Position numbers and translations under genes: made by a program
Notes under the pieces: generated by a model
Told to the model about the DNA's origin: nothing
Databases searched by the model: none
Seen by the model: only the letters and a program-made list of their open reading frames with translations
Assembly: GCA_910589415.1 (NCBI GenBank)
Contig: OU342635.1
Coordinates: 10,106,001-10,170,000 of the forward strand
From: Malachius bipustulatus
Taxonomy: Eukaryota; Arthropoda; Insecta; Coleoptera; Melyridae
Reading direction: 5' to 3'
Length of the DNA stretch: 64,000 bases
Part shown: positions 11,506 through 22,500 of the stretch, piece after piece
Layout: every line of letters begins with the position of its first letter
Position numbering within the stretch: position 1 is the first letter of the stretch

Positions 11506-13482
11506 TCAACTTTTTACAGAACTATTTACATTTTTATCTACACCTTCTTTATCAAGATTTGCTATATCTTCACCTTCAGCTCCTAATTTCATGTCATGCA
11601 ATTTTATAATTTCGAAATTCTCTTCCTCCATGTGCTTCTGTAATGCTTTCCTAAAATGCTCGGATCTCCCATGAGACCAAAAAGTCTGCCAATAACGAGC
11701 CTCTTCCATTGTCATACCGCTCAGCTTAAGTAATGTTAGCGTTGTAACTCCGGCAAAAGCACCCAGGGTACCACCTGAATGATATTATTACGTTAGGGAA
11801 TAATTATTAAATGACAATTTTAGTATTTTACCAACTAAGCCGCCCACCATCATCCCTTGAGGACCCATTTCGAATTTATATATCGCCCCGCTCAGAGCTC
11901 CACCGATCACATATTCTATAAAACCGGTTTTGCCTCGGTATACGTTTATTACAGTCGCTAGAGTCCTGAAATTAAAACGAGTGTTCATATTTATGAAATT
12001 GTTGATTTGATGATTTCTTACACAAATGTTGTTGTAAAAAAACATAACCTCCAACCCCAACGGAAAGCGTTCTTTCCGAAATTAAGAGTTATTGCGTCCT
12101 GCAGTTTCCTCTGCAATATAAATAAAACTATAAATAAACAAATGACGTTTATTGACATTTTTGTAATTTCTTTCATGTCATGAGTATATATTTTTAAAAA
12201 ATTTCTACTTAGAATCGATACCTTCTTCAGAAATGGCCACAGAAATCTGCCTGTTAACTTAATGAGCTTTTATAATACTCGATGTAAATCACATTATAAA
12301 TTAATGGAACTTTAATGACTCGTTTACTAATAACTATGTTGATTGGTGCGAGCTAACTCTCTTTCAACTGTCGAATAATTCGAAAATAGTTTAATATCTC
12401 ATAAACTGTCAGGTTAGGTTATCAAGTGTGTATTGGTACATAAAGTCTGCCTTAAGTCCAACGACAAATCTAATAATATACGAGGTGTTTAATTTGACGT
12501 ACTTTTTCAGCATAGAGAAGAAATTCAGAGCAGTCACAGCCTGTATATAATTTTCTGTAACTATTTTTATTCTACCAGAGTCAGACAAGTTGTCCTTAAT
12601 GTCAATTTGTAATTATTCGAGTCGAGTCGACAGCTTATAAAATAAATGACAGTTCTGCATAAGTCAATTTCAATTCCACTAGTTCCCAAAAAATGCATTA
12701 ATCAAAGTAACAATACAGCAAAAGTTCAGAATCAACAAATTTTTTGTTCAGACGAAACCTATAACAGTTAACACATCGTACAAATGTTGATGGGATGCTC
12801 AAAAGGAGTAAAAGGACATGATTGTGAATATCTTGAACCGGCATTTTAAGATTTTGTATCAACTTAGAACAAACATATTAAACTTCTAATTCGCACTAAA
12901 AAGGTCATTTATCTTCCAATTTACGATTATTGGTAGTTCTGTTAGGATTAGTGTTTGTGGTCAGTCTTGCCAGTCAAAGTCTGTCTGCAAACAATTTGAA
13001 GAGTGAGCCACACGCAGATAAAGATAAAAAAACAATGAAATATCATAAAACTAGTACCTTGGCTTCAAAATGATCTTTGAATGCAGTCGCTTTATTATTT
13101 TTAATAAAATCCGTGTAAGCGTGTTTGCTGCCTGTGAAGCCACCATACACGCCCCCGACAAAAGTGCTCATGCAAGCGATCTGCAATATCGTTTCAAGCT
13201 CAGAACTCAGGTTTCCGAACTCGCTGAAAAAAAAGTCATTTTGTTTTATTTCAAAGACTTGTTCTGGTTTTATTTGAACGGCTCTTACTCTCTTGTGAAC
13301 ATTCGTTTCAAACGATCCCATCCAGTTTCTTCCTTTACAGCTGAGAAGTCTGTTTCCCTTTCAGTTGGGGTTTCTTTGGAAACCATATCAGGGGCGAACG
13401 TCTTGACTGCTTCTTTTATGTCGAAAGTTAGAGCACAAAACGATATTCCAGCTCCGACTTTTAGACATCTTCTTAGGAACAT
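11506..13482 (-). CDS. TIMMDC1: TIMMDC1, mitochondrial complex I assembly factor
   Basis: A Tim17-like mitochondrial inner-membrane protein. The vertebrate orthologue is an assembly factor for the membrane arm of NADH dehydrogenase (complex I). Exons on the minus strand: 13482-13289, 13223-13058, 12110-12022, 11965-11832 and 11774-11506. All borders are GT/AG with matching phases, giving 283 codons plus stop. The N-terminus MFLRRCLKVGAG is short and basic. Glycine-rich Tim17-type membrane segments follow: FVGGVYGGFTGSKHAY, INVYRGKTGFIEYVIGGALSG, and MMVGGLVGGTLGAFAGVTTL. The tail is charged and acidic. Intron 2 (13057-12111) is about 950 nt with nothing recognisable in it. The length is close to the family norm. 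Identity rests on remembered family sequence, chiefly the NVYRxK and GGL/GGT glycine motifs. Confidence 0.93.
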
Positions 13483-13763
13483 TTTGATGTTTAACTACTA
13501 CAAAACGAAGTACATTAAAATCAATCCATTAATAATTATTATTACTTGAATAAACTTTGCGTTGAATATTGACTGCAATCAAGGATAAGAGCAGTGAGCA
13601 GTTGTTAATTAGTTAGGTTAGAGCAAGGCAGTTTTTCATCTTCGTTTCTTTATTGGCCGTTGCACTTTTGTGTATTTAGCCACTATATTCTTCTCACTTT
13701 GATTGGGAAAGTTGTTTTCTATTTTATGTTCACTTGACTTACCTATTTCTTTCCCATTTACAT

Positions 13764-15564
13764 TAGGGAACCTGTATTACCACTTTACTAGGGTAGCGCA
13801 TTCTCATTCTCACAAAAAGTTGAGAAAAAAGTTGGGAATGTCAAGTTTGGCTTCAAAAACGTCAGATTTTCCATGAACGCATATATCTATTACTCCTAGA
13901 TATATGCATGAACGTACCTACAACTGTCTAAAAATTCACATAATTATTTGTTATTATGTTATGTCTGCGTATTTTATAAAAATGGTAAACTTTTGATGCG
14001 TTAGAAGATGTTTTAACAATAAAACGTGGGCTTTCCACTTGTTCGCGTTCCCTAAAGGTAACTTTCTTAATATTTTAAACTCATATTCTCTAGCAATACT
14101 TTACCTGTTACAATTAGGATCTTCTGAACCAAAAATCTTGAAAAAAAAAAAAGTTTTATTATATCTTGATGAATCTTATTTTTAAGGATCAGTATGGGCA
14201 GTGTTGTGACCGATCTAGATCTTTCGATCTAGATCACTGATCTAGATCATATATAGAGATCTATGATCTGATCTAGATTCTTTTGACATGAAAGATCTAT
14301 GATCTGATCTAGATCAGTTTTTTTCGATCTAGGATCTTTTTTCTAGATCTTTTTTATTGATAAAGATTTTTCAATAAAAATGCAAGTTTAATGAAGTAAA
14401 GCTGGCTAAATATACAAATAATGTGAAGGCCATATACCGAAATCTTACAATTCTGTGTCTGTGTCAACTTCATTTAATCTCACGTAAACTGTTTACGATC
14501 ATTGAACTCTAACCTACTGGAAAAAAATCGCAATGATTAAATAATGGACCACGCGATATTTTTAGGCAACACGCACTAGTGCGCAGTATACCCATCTTTT
14601 TTATCGCATGTTAGCTTTTGGCTAAGAGAGTGAGAAAGAATGACAGAGAATCGCATGAAAGAATAAACACTTGAGAAACGTGACGACCTTGATTAAGCGT
14701 GAAATACAAAAGCCGGACTGCGACGGGAATACTGCAGTATAGTTCCTGCCCCTTACACGTTTTTGGTTAAGGGCATGTGTGTATATGGTGCACAGTGAAC
14801 AAAGAAAAAATTCCTAGCCTTATTTTGTAAAAATAACTGATGAAACAAATAAAAGATAAAACCATGATACAACATACAACTACACAAGGTATGTCAGCCT
14901 GAGACTGAAAACTCATCCGCGCTGCGCATGACGTCACTATGGAGATAGTAATCCAAGCGCCAACAGAACACTTGAAAATATTTTTGAATATTTGTGGGGT
15001 ATAATGAAAACTTTGAAATTGATGTTGAAAAAAATTGATCTAATTTAGTGATCTAAAACTCAGATCTTTTATTTGATGATCTGATCTTTGATCTAGATCA
15101 TTTTCAATTTCGAGATCTATGATCTGATCTAGATCTCTAATTTTTAAATGATCTTTGATCTGATCTAGATCTTTTTAGAAATGATCTTTCCCAACACTGA
15201 GTATGGGTACTAAGATCACGCTGCCATTCGTGTGTCTACCAAAACGCTTTTTATCAGTATAACTACGTTAGATATCGAGATAACAATTATAACCTAATAC
15301 TAAAGTCTATAGCTTCGTGATCCTATAAACCCGTAATTATGTTTTCAATATCCACTGAAAGAGGATTCCTTGAATTCTATTCGTGTTATTATTTTGTTTC
15401 ATTTTTCAAACTTCGCTTTTTTCCACTTGATACCTAAGTACGCCTGTGACCAAATGTGCCAAAAATATGACATCCAGCTGTTCAAGCATAACCGTGTTTA
15501 GTAAACGTCAACGAGTGAATGCGCTACCCTAGTAAGCGTTAGTGTCGGTAATGCAGGTTCCCTA
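13764..15564. mobile_element. outer hAT-type non-autonomous element
   Basis: The left end TAGGGAACCTGTATTACC and the right end (read in reverse TAGGGAACCTGCATTACC) are inverted repeats. A second matching block follows, ACTAGGGTAGCGCATTC, about 25-30 bp inward on both sides. An exact 8-bp duplication ATTTACAT flanks the element (13756-13763 and 15565-15572). An 8-bp duplication with a TAGGG-type terminus points to the hAT superfamily. Without the nested element at 14199-15199 and its duplicated target it would be about 0.79 kb. No transposase frame is present. Confidence 0.9.
14199..15199. mobile_element. inner hAT-type element with GATC-rich subterminal arrays
   Basis: Termini CAGTGTTG (left) and CAACACTG (right) are bounded by an exact 8-bp target duplication AGTATGGG (14191-14198 and 15200-15207). 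The element is 1001 bp. The first ~170 bp and last ~160 bp are packed with the palindrome GATCTAGATC and with TGATCTGATCTAGATC variants. The middle lacks any transposase frame. CAGTGTTG termini with an 8-bp duplication are typical of hAT elements. It is inserted inside the outer element at 13764-15564, so it arrived later. Confidence 0.94.
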
Positions 15565-15572
15565 ATTTACAT

Positions 15573-16985
15573 ACTACTCACTCATATACACCGTTCACAT
15601 ATTAAAACGCACTGCTGGTTGTCCATGAACTTTTGTTTTTAGGTTTACAAAAATGAAAACTCCCTAGATCTCGATTGACAATATCAGCTGATCGAGATAT
15701 TAAAGGTTAAGAAAACACTGACATTGGTCAAATCACTCAAATTGTCTCAGCACTCTCAGCTGATTAACAGCCTTGTTGTCTAATTGAAGTTTTAGTACTA
15801 GGAAATCTATCTGGGATAATTTTTTACTCTGATCAATTTTTCCCAAACTGACAAATAAATTACTAAATTTTTGACATTTTAAATTTCGAAAGAGCAAAAT
15901 GACGAAAATAATATCTTTCCATGACTAAATCCGCAATAAAAGAGCATTTCAATTATTAAGATCCAGAAAGTCCAAACTTGAGCAAACATTTAAGTCATTC
16001 TGAAGGTGAAATATATTTGGCATGGAAGTATTGAGTATGTGTATCAGCTAAATTGCTGGTAATGCTGTCTCTTATAGTAGTAGTCAGAACGTGCATCATT
16101 AGCAAGTATTATTATTATTAGACAGGACAAATTTGAAATTACACCTTTGGGCAGCCCACCTAAAACAGGCACTAAATTATGAAAATTTTGTGTTTTCGAA
16201 AGATTTGCAATAATCTATTTCCAATATACAACCCAATCGAAATATCATGGGGGTATTGTAAACTTCATTCAGTATACAAGCACGTAAATTTCTTTCCCTC
16301 TAAGGATAAAGTAAGGAATGTTATGTCTTGAAAAGCTTTCAAAATGTAAGTACCTACCTACACCCATTTCTTCTCATGTGTTTTATCGCAATCGTTCAAC
16401 GCACGCACCGCAGTCCCCAGATGCAGCTAGGACAGGCATTAGTGTTTAAATTGAGAAGTTTGTGAGTTATAAACAACTATTCCTAAAATTCCTAACATCC
16501 TCACAAATTATGTTCAGCAAAAAGTTATCTTTTCTGCAATTTTTCCCAAAGTAGAAATATAACTTTACTCCACTTTTAGTTTTATTCTCATGACCAACAA
16601 TTTTAAGAATTATTTCACTACTTAGTCTGTCGTATGTCACAGATCCTCTTGTGTAAAAATAATATTTCAAAAGTAACGTTTTTCAATTTTTGATTTTAGA
16701 GACATTTAAACATGGTAGATATGATTTTTCTTCTTCGCTTGATTTATATTCAATGTAATCCATTGACGTTGTGTTAAACCTTTATTGGATTTGTATATTA
16801 ATTTAATAGAGTTACAATATTGTAAATTTATATAAAATATTGTATATTATAATAACATATTAAAAAAAACAAAAACTAATTACTAACGCTAACGTCATAT
16901 TACAATAATTATAAACACTAACATTACAATAATTATAAACATGTATATAGATAAAACATAATTTCATTTCATTCAATAAAAACAA
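15573..16985. other. intergenic, no gene recognised
   Basis: AT-rich sequence with no coding region that I can support. At 16371-16440 lies a short dispersed repeat that recurs inverted at 29350-29440; it includes a run with CGCACGCACCGCAG next to TTTTATCGCAATCG. Confidence 0.5.
16371..16440. repeat. short dispersed repeat (other copy at 29350-29440, inverted)
   Basis: Read in reverse, this segment shows GCTGCATCTGGGG, GCGGTGCGTGCGTTG, AACGATTGCGATAAAACAC and ATGAGAAG. The same blocks occur in the same order at 29350-29440 on the + strand, where GCGGTGCGTGCGTT is duplicated. It is part of an unnamed interspersed family. Confidence 0.75.
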
Positions 16986-18756
16986 TTATTTCGACGATGG
17001 GGAAAGTCTGTTTCTTTTAGAAGCGATTCTCACTTCCTTCACTTTTGCCGCGAACCGCAACGAGCTTGCACTTTCTCCATAACAATCCTCAAATGGCGAA
17101 ATGTTCACTATGACTCTATACTGTGCTATCATCAACGTCTTTGAATTGCCCCTCAAACAATGCTGCAGCAGGTACGTAAGTTTTGAGTTTCTGTATGGCA
17201 CGTGCGAGTCCTTGTTGTGCAGTGCCAACATAACGTTTCCAAGCGCCGAGAGACTCTGATTTATGCTGACGGTCTCTTTGAATCGCTCTTCGGATTGCGC
17301 TTTCGATCTTTCCGATCCCGCCAGATCCACCAGATTGACCGAACCGCAGTACTGAAGGTTTCTTCCTTTTTGGCACCCTCGGACGCAGATCTTCGTTACG
17401 GAATGCGAACGTGAAGAGTGTTCGTTCACGTCCGTTACGGCGATGGCACGATTTCTGTTCGTCGTACACATCAGCTGCTTCATTTCTTGAGCCGAACCCA
17501 CTGTTTTGATCATCATATTTTCACCGATGTACCGGCCCCTTCGTTGTACTGGATGTCGTACGAGAGAGTACTACCGGGCTGCAGGAGATCTCTGATTGCC
17601 TCGTTGTAGATTTCCAGGCAACTGGCAACATAAGAGTATTTTGTCGTGTCCGACCGCCTATCAATGAAGAAGAGAATAAGCGACTCCAGTGCTACATAAA
17701 CTACCCGGACGAGTGTTCCATGGAGATTCGCAAATCTATGGAAAGTGTGCGTTCGATTGCTGGAAAACCGACCGACCTGAAGCTTGAGTTTTCCTTTGAT
17801 CAGATCTTCCAGCCTAGCAGTACTCAAGGAGAGATCTTCGAGGAGCTGCTGGCCCAGCTCGTTCAGTCTGCCCTGGATGGGTATAATGTCTATGTGTTTG
17901 CTTACGGACAGACTGGGTCAGGAAAAACCTACACCATTTGTTAGGTTTGTTCTGGTAATTTCTTCTTCTTCTCTATATTGCCAGCAATTTTTTCCCAGCT
18001 CTTTTACCGTTTCGAAAATCATATCGACTGATTTTGGGATCATACCTGTAAAGCAAAGTTTGTGGTGATTTATTTGAGAATTCAAGAGCGATACGACATT
18101 TAAATAAGAAATTACCAGAACAAACCTACCTAATCGATCTGGAGGCTCCCCATGCATGGTGTAGGTTTTACCTGAACCGGTCTGTCCGTAAGCAAAAACG
18201 CAGACGTTATACCCGTCCAAGGCAGACTGAACAAGCTGAGCCAGCTCCTCGAAGATGTCTCCTTGGGCACTGCTAGGCTGGAAGATCCGGTCAAAGGAAA
18301 ACTCAAGCTTCAGGTCGGTCGGTTTACCAGCAATCGAACGCACACTTTCCATAGATTTGCGAATTTCCATGGAACACTCGTCCGGGTATTTGATGTAGCA
18401 CTGGAGTCTCTTATTCGCCTCTTCGTTGATAGGAGGTCGGACACGACAAAAGACTCTAATGTTGCCTTTTAGGTCTTGGATGGTATTTCGCAATGTCCGA
18501 CACATCGCCTCACTTGAAAGAATCTTGGTCTTGCAGTCCAGTACCTCCTCTTGTAACATTGTGTATTTTTTCGTTACTTCTGTTAGTTGTTCACTTGTGC
18601 TGTTGTATTGATGTTGAAGGTGGTCAAGTTCCGAGACGAGTGTTCCATGTGTTTCTAACAAATTCTTGTGTTTTGCAGTAAGAAGCTCGTGTTGTTGTTT
18701 TATTATCTGTAATTCTGAGTTTTTTCGTTGGTATTTTTCTTCGACGGTGGCTAGAT
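16986..18756 (-). pseudogene. kinesin-14 (Ncd/KIFC1-type) motor region, disrupted
   Basis: C-terminal minus-end-directed kinesin motor, which acts in spindle assembly in animals. The exon 18756-18130 encodes coiled-coil neck, NIRVFCRVRPP, GYNVCVFAYGQTGSGKTYTM (P-loop) and HGEPPDRLG. The next exon starts at 18045 with GMIPKSVDMIFETVKELG. That exon should run from CWQY into KYSYVASCLEIYNEAIRDLL, but an inverted copy of the upstream motor exon (17624-17965) is inserted there. Downstream the frame resumes through DIQYNEGAGTSVK, then breaks: an A-run at 17522-17525 is one base short for continuation into MMIKTVGSAQEM. The rest is complete: NEHSSRSHS (switch I), NLVDLAGSE (switch II), INQSLSALGNV, RNSKLTYLLQ, FAAKVKEV. 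A few extra residues (IAQYRVI) precede VNISP. No N-terminal tail exon is found up to 22500. It may be a decayed or hairpin-forming copy, or an assembly artefact. The kinesin-14 identity itself is clear. Confidence 0.82.
17624..17965 (+). repeat. inverted, diverged copy of kinesin motor exon
   Basis: On the + strand this reads NIRVFCRVRPPINEE through AYGQTGSGKTYTI, matching the minus-strand exon at 18466-18108 at roughly 90% by eye. Most differences are synonymous. The amino-acid changes are few: A to E after INEE, K to N, R to Q, A to T, D to E, C to Y, and one extra L. About 20 nt after the P-loop (the MHGEPP segment) are missing. The copy even carries the intron start (GGTTTGTTCTGGTAATTTCT). 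At the 17624 border the host exon and the copy share GGCAACAT-AGAGT, a microhomology junction. Confidence 0.93.
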
Positions 18757-19454
18757 CTGAAAATGAAAATATTTTACACTAATAAAAACATTATTTAAAA
18801 AGAAAAAAAACTATCTTATTTTAATTTCATAAAAACCAAATGTAGTTGCTCCAGGCCATTACGCAATTAATTTCAGACAGAAAATCTATTAAACACGTCA
18901 TCAGAGTTTCAGCTTTCAAGATACAGAGTGTCAAGTTTTATAAAATAATTTGTTTATCACAGTTTTACTGCCAAATAATGCGCTCTATAATTTAGTATTC
19001 CCTATACAGCGTGTCCCAGCTTATTCGAAGCGGTCTCTGTAGGCCAAGCGATGGACTTTTTCAAAAAACTTTTTGAAAATTCAAGTACAGAATCACAATG
19101 GCCATAATTTAAAATTATTTTGGAGTATACAGAGTGTCCCATATGACAGTGGCATATCAAAGTTATGTTTTTTTTAAATGGAATGCTCCTATGTTATTGC
19201 ACAAAAAAAAATTTATATCTTAATTTTATTAAATAAATACCTACCTTATTTTTACATATTAAAAAATCTACATTAAAAAAAAATGGTTAACAGACAAACA
19301 CGATCTATTAGGAAAATGTGAGAAATAAAAAAAATGTGAATGTATTAGCAACATTGTTTCATTCCCTAAAATTATTTTTACATGGAAAACTATATTGTTG
19401 ACTTTTTTTAATCAGTAATTGAAATGTGATTAATTTTTCTTGAACCTTCTAAGT

Positions 19455-19950
19455 AATAATTGTTGAATTTCTGTCTTAATTTATTGGGAATTAGGTTCTT
19501 TGATGAAAGTATTATTTTTAAAGGTTTTTATAAGTTTCGGGTACGATCGGTCCCTTATGTTCACTCGTAAAGTGTAAAAACATGTAAAAAAAAAACTTGA
19601 AAATAATACTTTTAAAAAACTATAATTATTAGAATAAAATCGGTCGTAAATGGTGCTTTTATAAAAAATTTAAATTTTATTGTTAGAAAAAATAATCAAC
19701 TCAATTTATTATTTTTTGAAAAATTAAAATTAAAAAATTTCATAAAAACACCATTTTACGATCGATTTTATTGTATTAATTAAAGTTTTTTAAAGTATTT
19801 TCAAGTTTTTTTTACATGTTTTTACATTTTACGAGTGAACAAGGGACCGATCGGCCCCGAAACGTTTCATTTTTTATAACAATTTTTTTTTTAAATGATA
19901 CTTTCATCAAATAACCTAAATCCCATTAAATTAAAACCGAAATTCGCAAA
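19455..19950. mobile_element. long imperfect palindrome (foldback element)
   Basis: Two arms of about 220-240 bp mirror each other around a centre near 19700. Matching landmarks are TTTGATGAAAGTAT, ACGATCGGTCCCTT against AAGGGACCGATCGG, AAACATGTAAAAAAAA, and ATAAAATCGGTCGTAAATGG against CCATTTTACGATCGATTTTA. No coding frame is present. The length and structure suggest a foldback MITE; its exact termini are not clear. Confidence 0.85.
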
Positions 19951-21179
19951 TATTAGTGCGTACCTAATATTATCAAATAAGACTAGGTAAGTACCTTCCT
20001 ACTAAATCAAAAATAGTAAGAAATAAATGCTAACAATAGAAGCGAGTTAACAAAATCACGGAAAATAGTGATGACTTTACCTAACAATAACAAAAAATAA
20101 CAAAATTACGCGAAAGAATAAATGCAAAAACTGCAACTAGGTACCTGCCTATGAACTTACCTGCATAAAGTATAGCCTAAACGGGATTTAGATGTTGGTT
20201 GCAGAAGGCGAAGTGAAGGTCTGTCGGTTTTATGTGGTAATTTTATCTTATCTTCTTGATATTTTCCAATTTCTTCGATGATAAATGGACAAAATAAATT
20301 AATATTTTACTTACTTCTTTTAATAATTTTAATGACTGAATTATTTATCAGTGCATACATATTTTTTGTCACTTATTTCCTTCTCAGCTTAAGAAAAATT
20401 GCAGTAAAAGTGCGTTTAAAATTTATTATTTGTGAAATATTTCGAATACCGTTTATACTGAAAAGTTACAACTAATAGGTACAGGGTGATTTTTTTGCTC
20501 ACTCATGTGTCAATAGAAAGGTTTAAAAAAAGGTTTAAAGAAATGGTTAAAAAAATTAAAAATAATCATGTCCGATTTTAATTATTCACAGAGTTAAGTA
20601 TAGATCATTGAAGTTTTTTGCATAGGGAGCCAGTTTAAGAATATTTACCTGTAAAAAAAAACACACGCAAGTTCTTACATTTTTTTGCTAAGCAACTGTG
20701 CCACACTTTCTCTATTCTTTTTTGAAAATTTATTTTCCTCTTTGATTCCCTCTTACCATAAACAATTTATTTAGGGGGCCTTTCTTTTGTAAAAACTAAT
20801 AAAAGTTTAGTCTGTACGAGACCTCTATGACTCAGAGTGAGTTCAAGTATTTTTTTTTATAAATTTTTACAAAATTTTCATAACCTATAAATTCCTATTG
20901 AAACTCAAATTTAAATTTGTTTCGGTTTTATTACAATAAGAAATTTTCCCAACAATAACACTTACAACTAACTTAAAAATAACTTAAAATTACTCACAAT
21001 TTGTTCCCTTTTTCAATTCCCTTGATGAATCTTCTTCGTCACTGACTTTCTGTCATTAATTCTTGACAGAAGTCCCTCATAGGTTAACGAAAGGAATAAC
21101 CCACGGAATCAGCTGTTGAACAAAGCTTGAAGTCAACTCTAGTAGCCTTGCTGTTAGTGTGTCAGCAATTTCAATGTAG

Positions 21180-21360
21180 ATCTCTGTACGGATATATCCA
21201 ATTCCTGCTACGTTTTTCTATCTTCAATGTCAAAATCGCAGAATCCAAATCGCTGCACGGCTGTACCCAAATCAAACTGCAATTATCAGCTACCTGCTAG
21301 CCAAATCTCTGCACGGCTGTATCCAAATCACTGCAGTTACCAGCTAACCAAATCTCTCCT
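21180..21360. repeat. minisatellite, ~56-60 bp unit, 2-3 copies
   Basis: The unit CAAATCTCTGCACGGCTGTA...ACCAGCTAAC is repeated head to tail (about 21243-21298 and 21299-21350). A more diverged copy lies upstream, around ATCTCTGTACGGATATATCC. No gene is seen. Confidence 0.75.
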
Positions 21361-22500
21361 TCTAACCTATATGTTTCTGCTAGTAGTCAGCTACGGCCTC
21401 TGTTCTTTATCAATTCTTGATGTTCAAAATTTTTCTAGATGTTCACGATGTTTGGTTATGATTTAGTGGTCTACACTGCTTAACTTGTGTTTTAAGAATC
21501 TGCTCAGATAATCGTTGTTTTCCTATTTATAGTTTTTCTTGTAACTATGGAAATTCGATTGTTATCTGCTTGACAACATATTATTTCTCACTATTTATGA
21601 CAGCCAATAATTTTTGTATTTTCCTTCAAGCAACATCTTATGAAATTCATTGTTCGTCTTGATTACAACACACAAAATCCTCTTTGGACATGTTATGTTT
21701 TCCCCTTCTAACAGCCAATTTCCATGCTACTAGAGTTGGTGTTCATTTCTTCCAAATTGTGACTTTTAATAATTTTATGCTTGACATTTCTCCCATACAC
21801 CCTCTATCTTACTTATTCTAATTATTTTACAAAAATATTTGATGACATTTCACCTTATTATTACATTATTTTCTATTCTACTGTCCCAAACAAATCTAAA
21901 TATTCTGTTCCAATAGAACTTCTCTAAAACTAATGACTATTTTTCATAAAAGAAAAAAAACTATTACTTCGTAAATAAGCTTAATGAACTTTTTATAACA
22001 GTATATTCCATTTTGGCAAATCTTCTATCAACAAAATTGCAGAGAAAAGTTTAATCGATATTCAAATATATTACACCACCAATTTAACCTATTTAAATCT
22101 TGTTTTTTCAACATTTTCATACCATCCCATTTTTTATTTCAAATAATAATTTGAATCGTTTGACAAGTTAAACGAATATCATCCTTACTACAAATATGTA
22201 GATACATTTATTTTACAATAAACTATACAAAAGCTTAATGCTACATAATAATAACATTTCAAAAATAATATCATATATATTATTAACAACTAACATTCAA
22301 GGCAAAATAATACTCGGTCTTGTTTTTCTAGCTCAGCCTATCCAGTTAATACAGCTTACCATAAACGAATACTTTTTGAGAAGTTTGCTTGAGTAAAACA
22401 TTTTTATTTTATTTGCATCCACAGGAGACTGGAGAGCTCAAAATAAATATCAGAGAAGCTTTTCTTCTATGCATATTATAACTCAGCCTAGTCGTTATCA

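Larger units (their letters stand above)
18757..22500. other. intergenic or 5' kinesin intron, no gene recognised
   Basis: An AT-rich 3.7-kb interval. Fragments near 19010 and 19130 carry ACAGCGTGTCCC and ACAGAGTGTCCC, typical of decayed interspersed elements. It also contains the long palindrome at 19455-19950 and the minisatellite at 21180-21360. No kinesin tail exon or other gene is recognised. Confidence 0.5.

Noticed and set aside
17720..17944. A separate plus-strand kinesin gene
   Set aside because: Only one exon-sized piece is present, bounded by the opposite-strand kinesin exon on both sides, with no flanking kinesin sequence on the + strand. It is an inserted copy.
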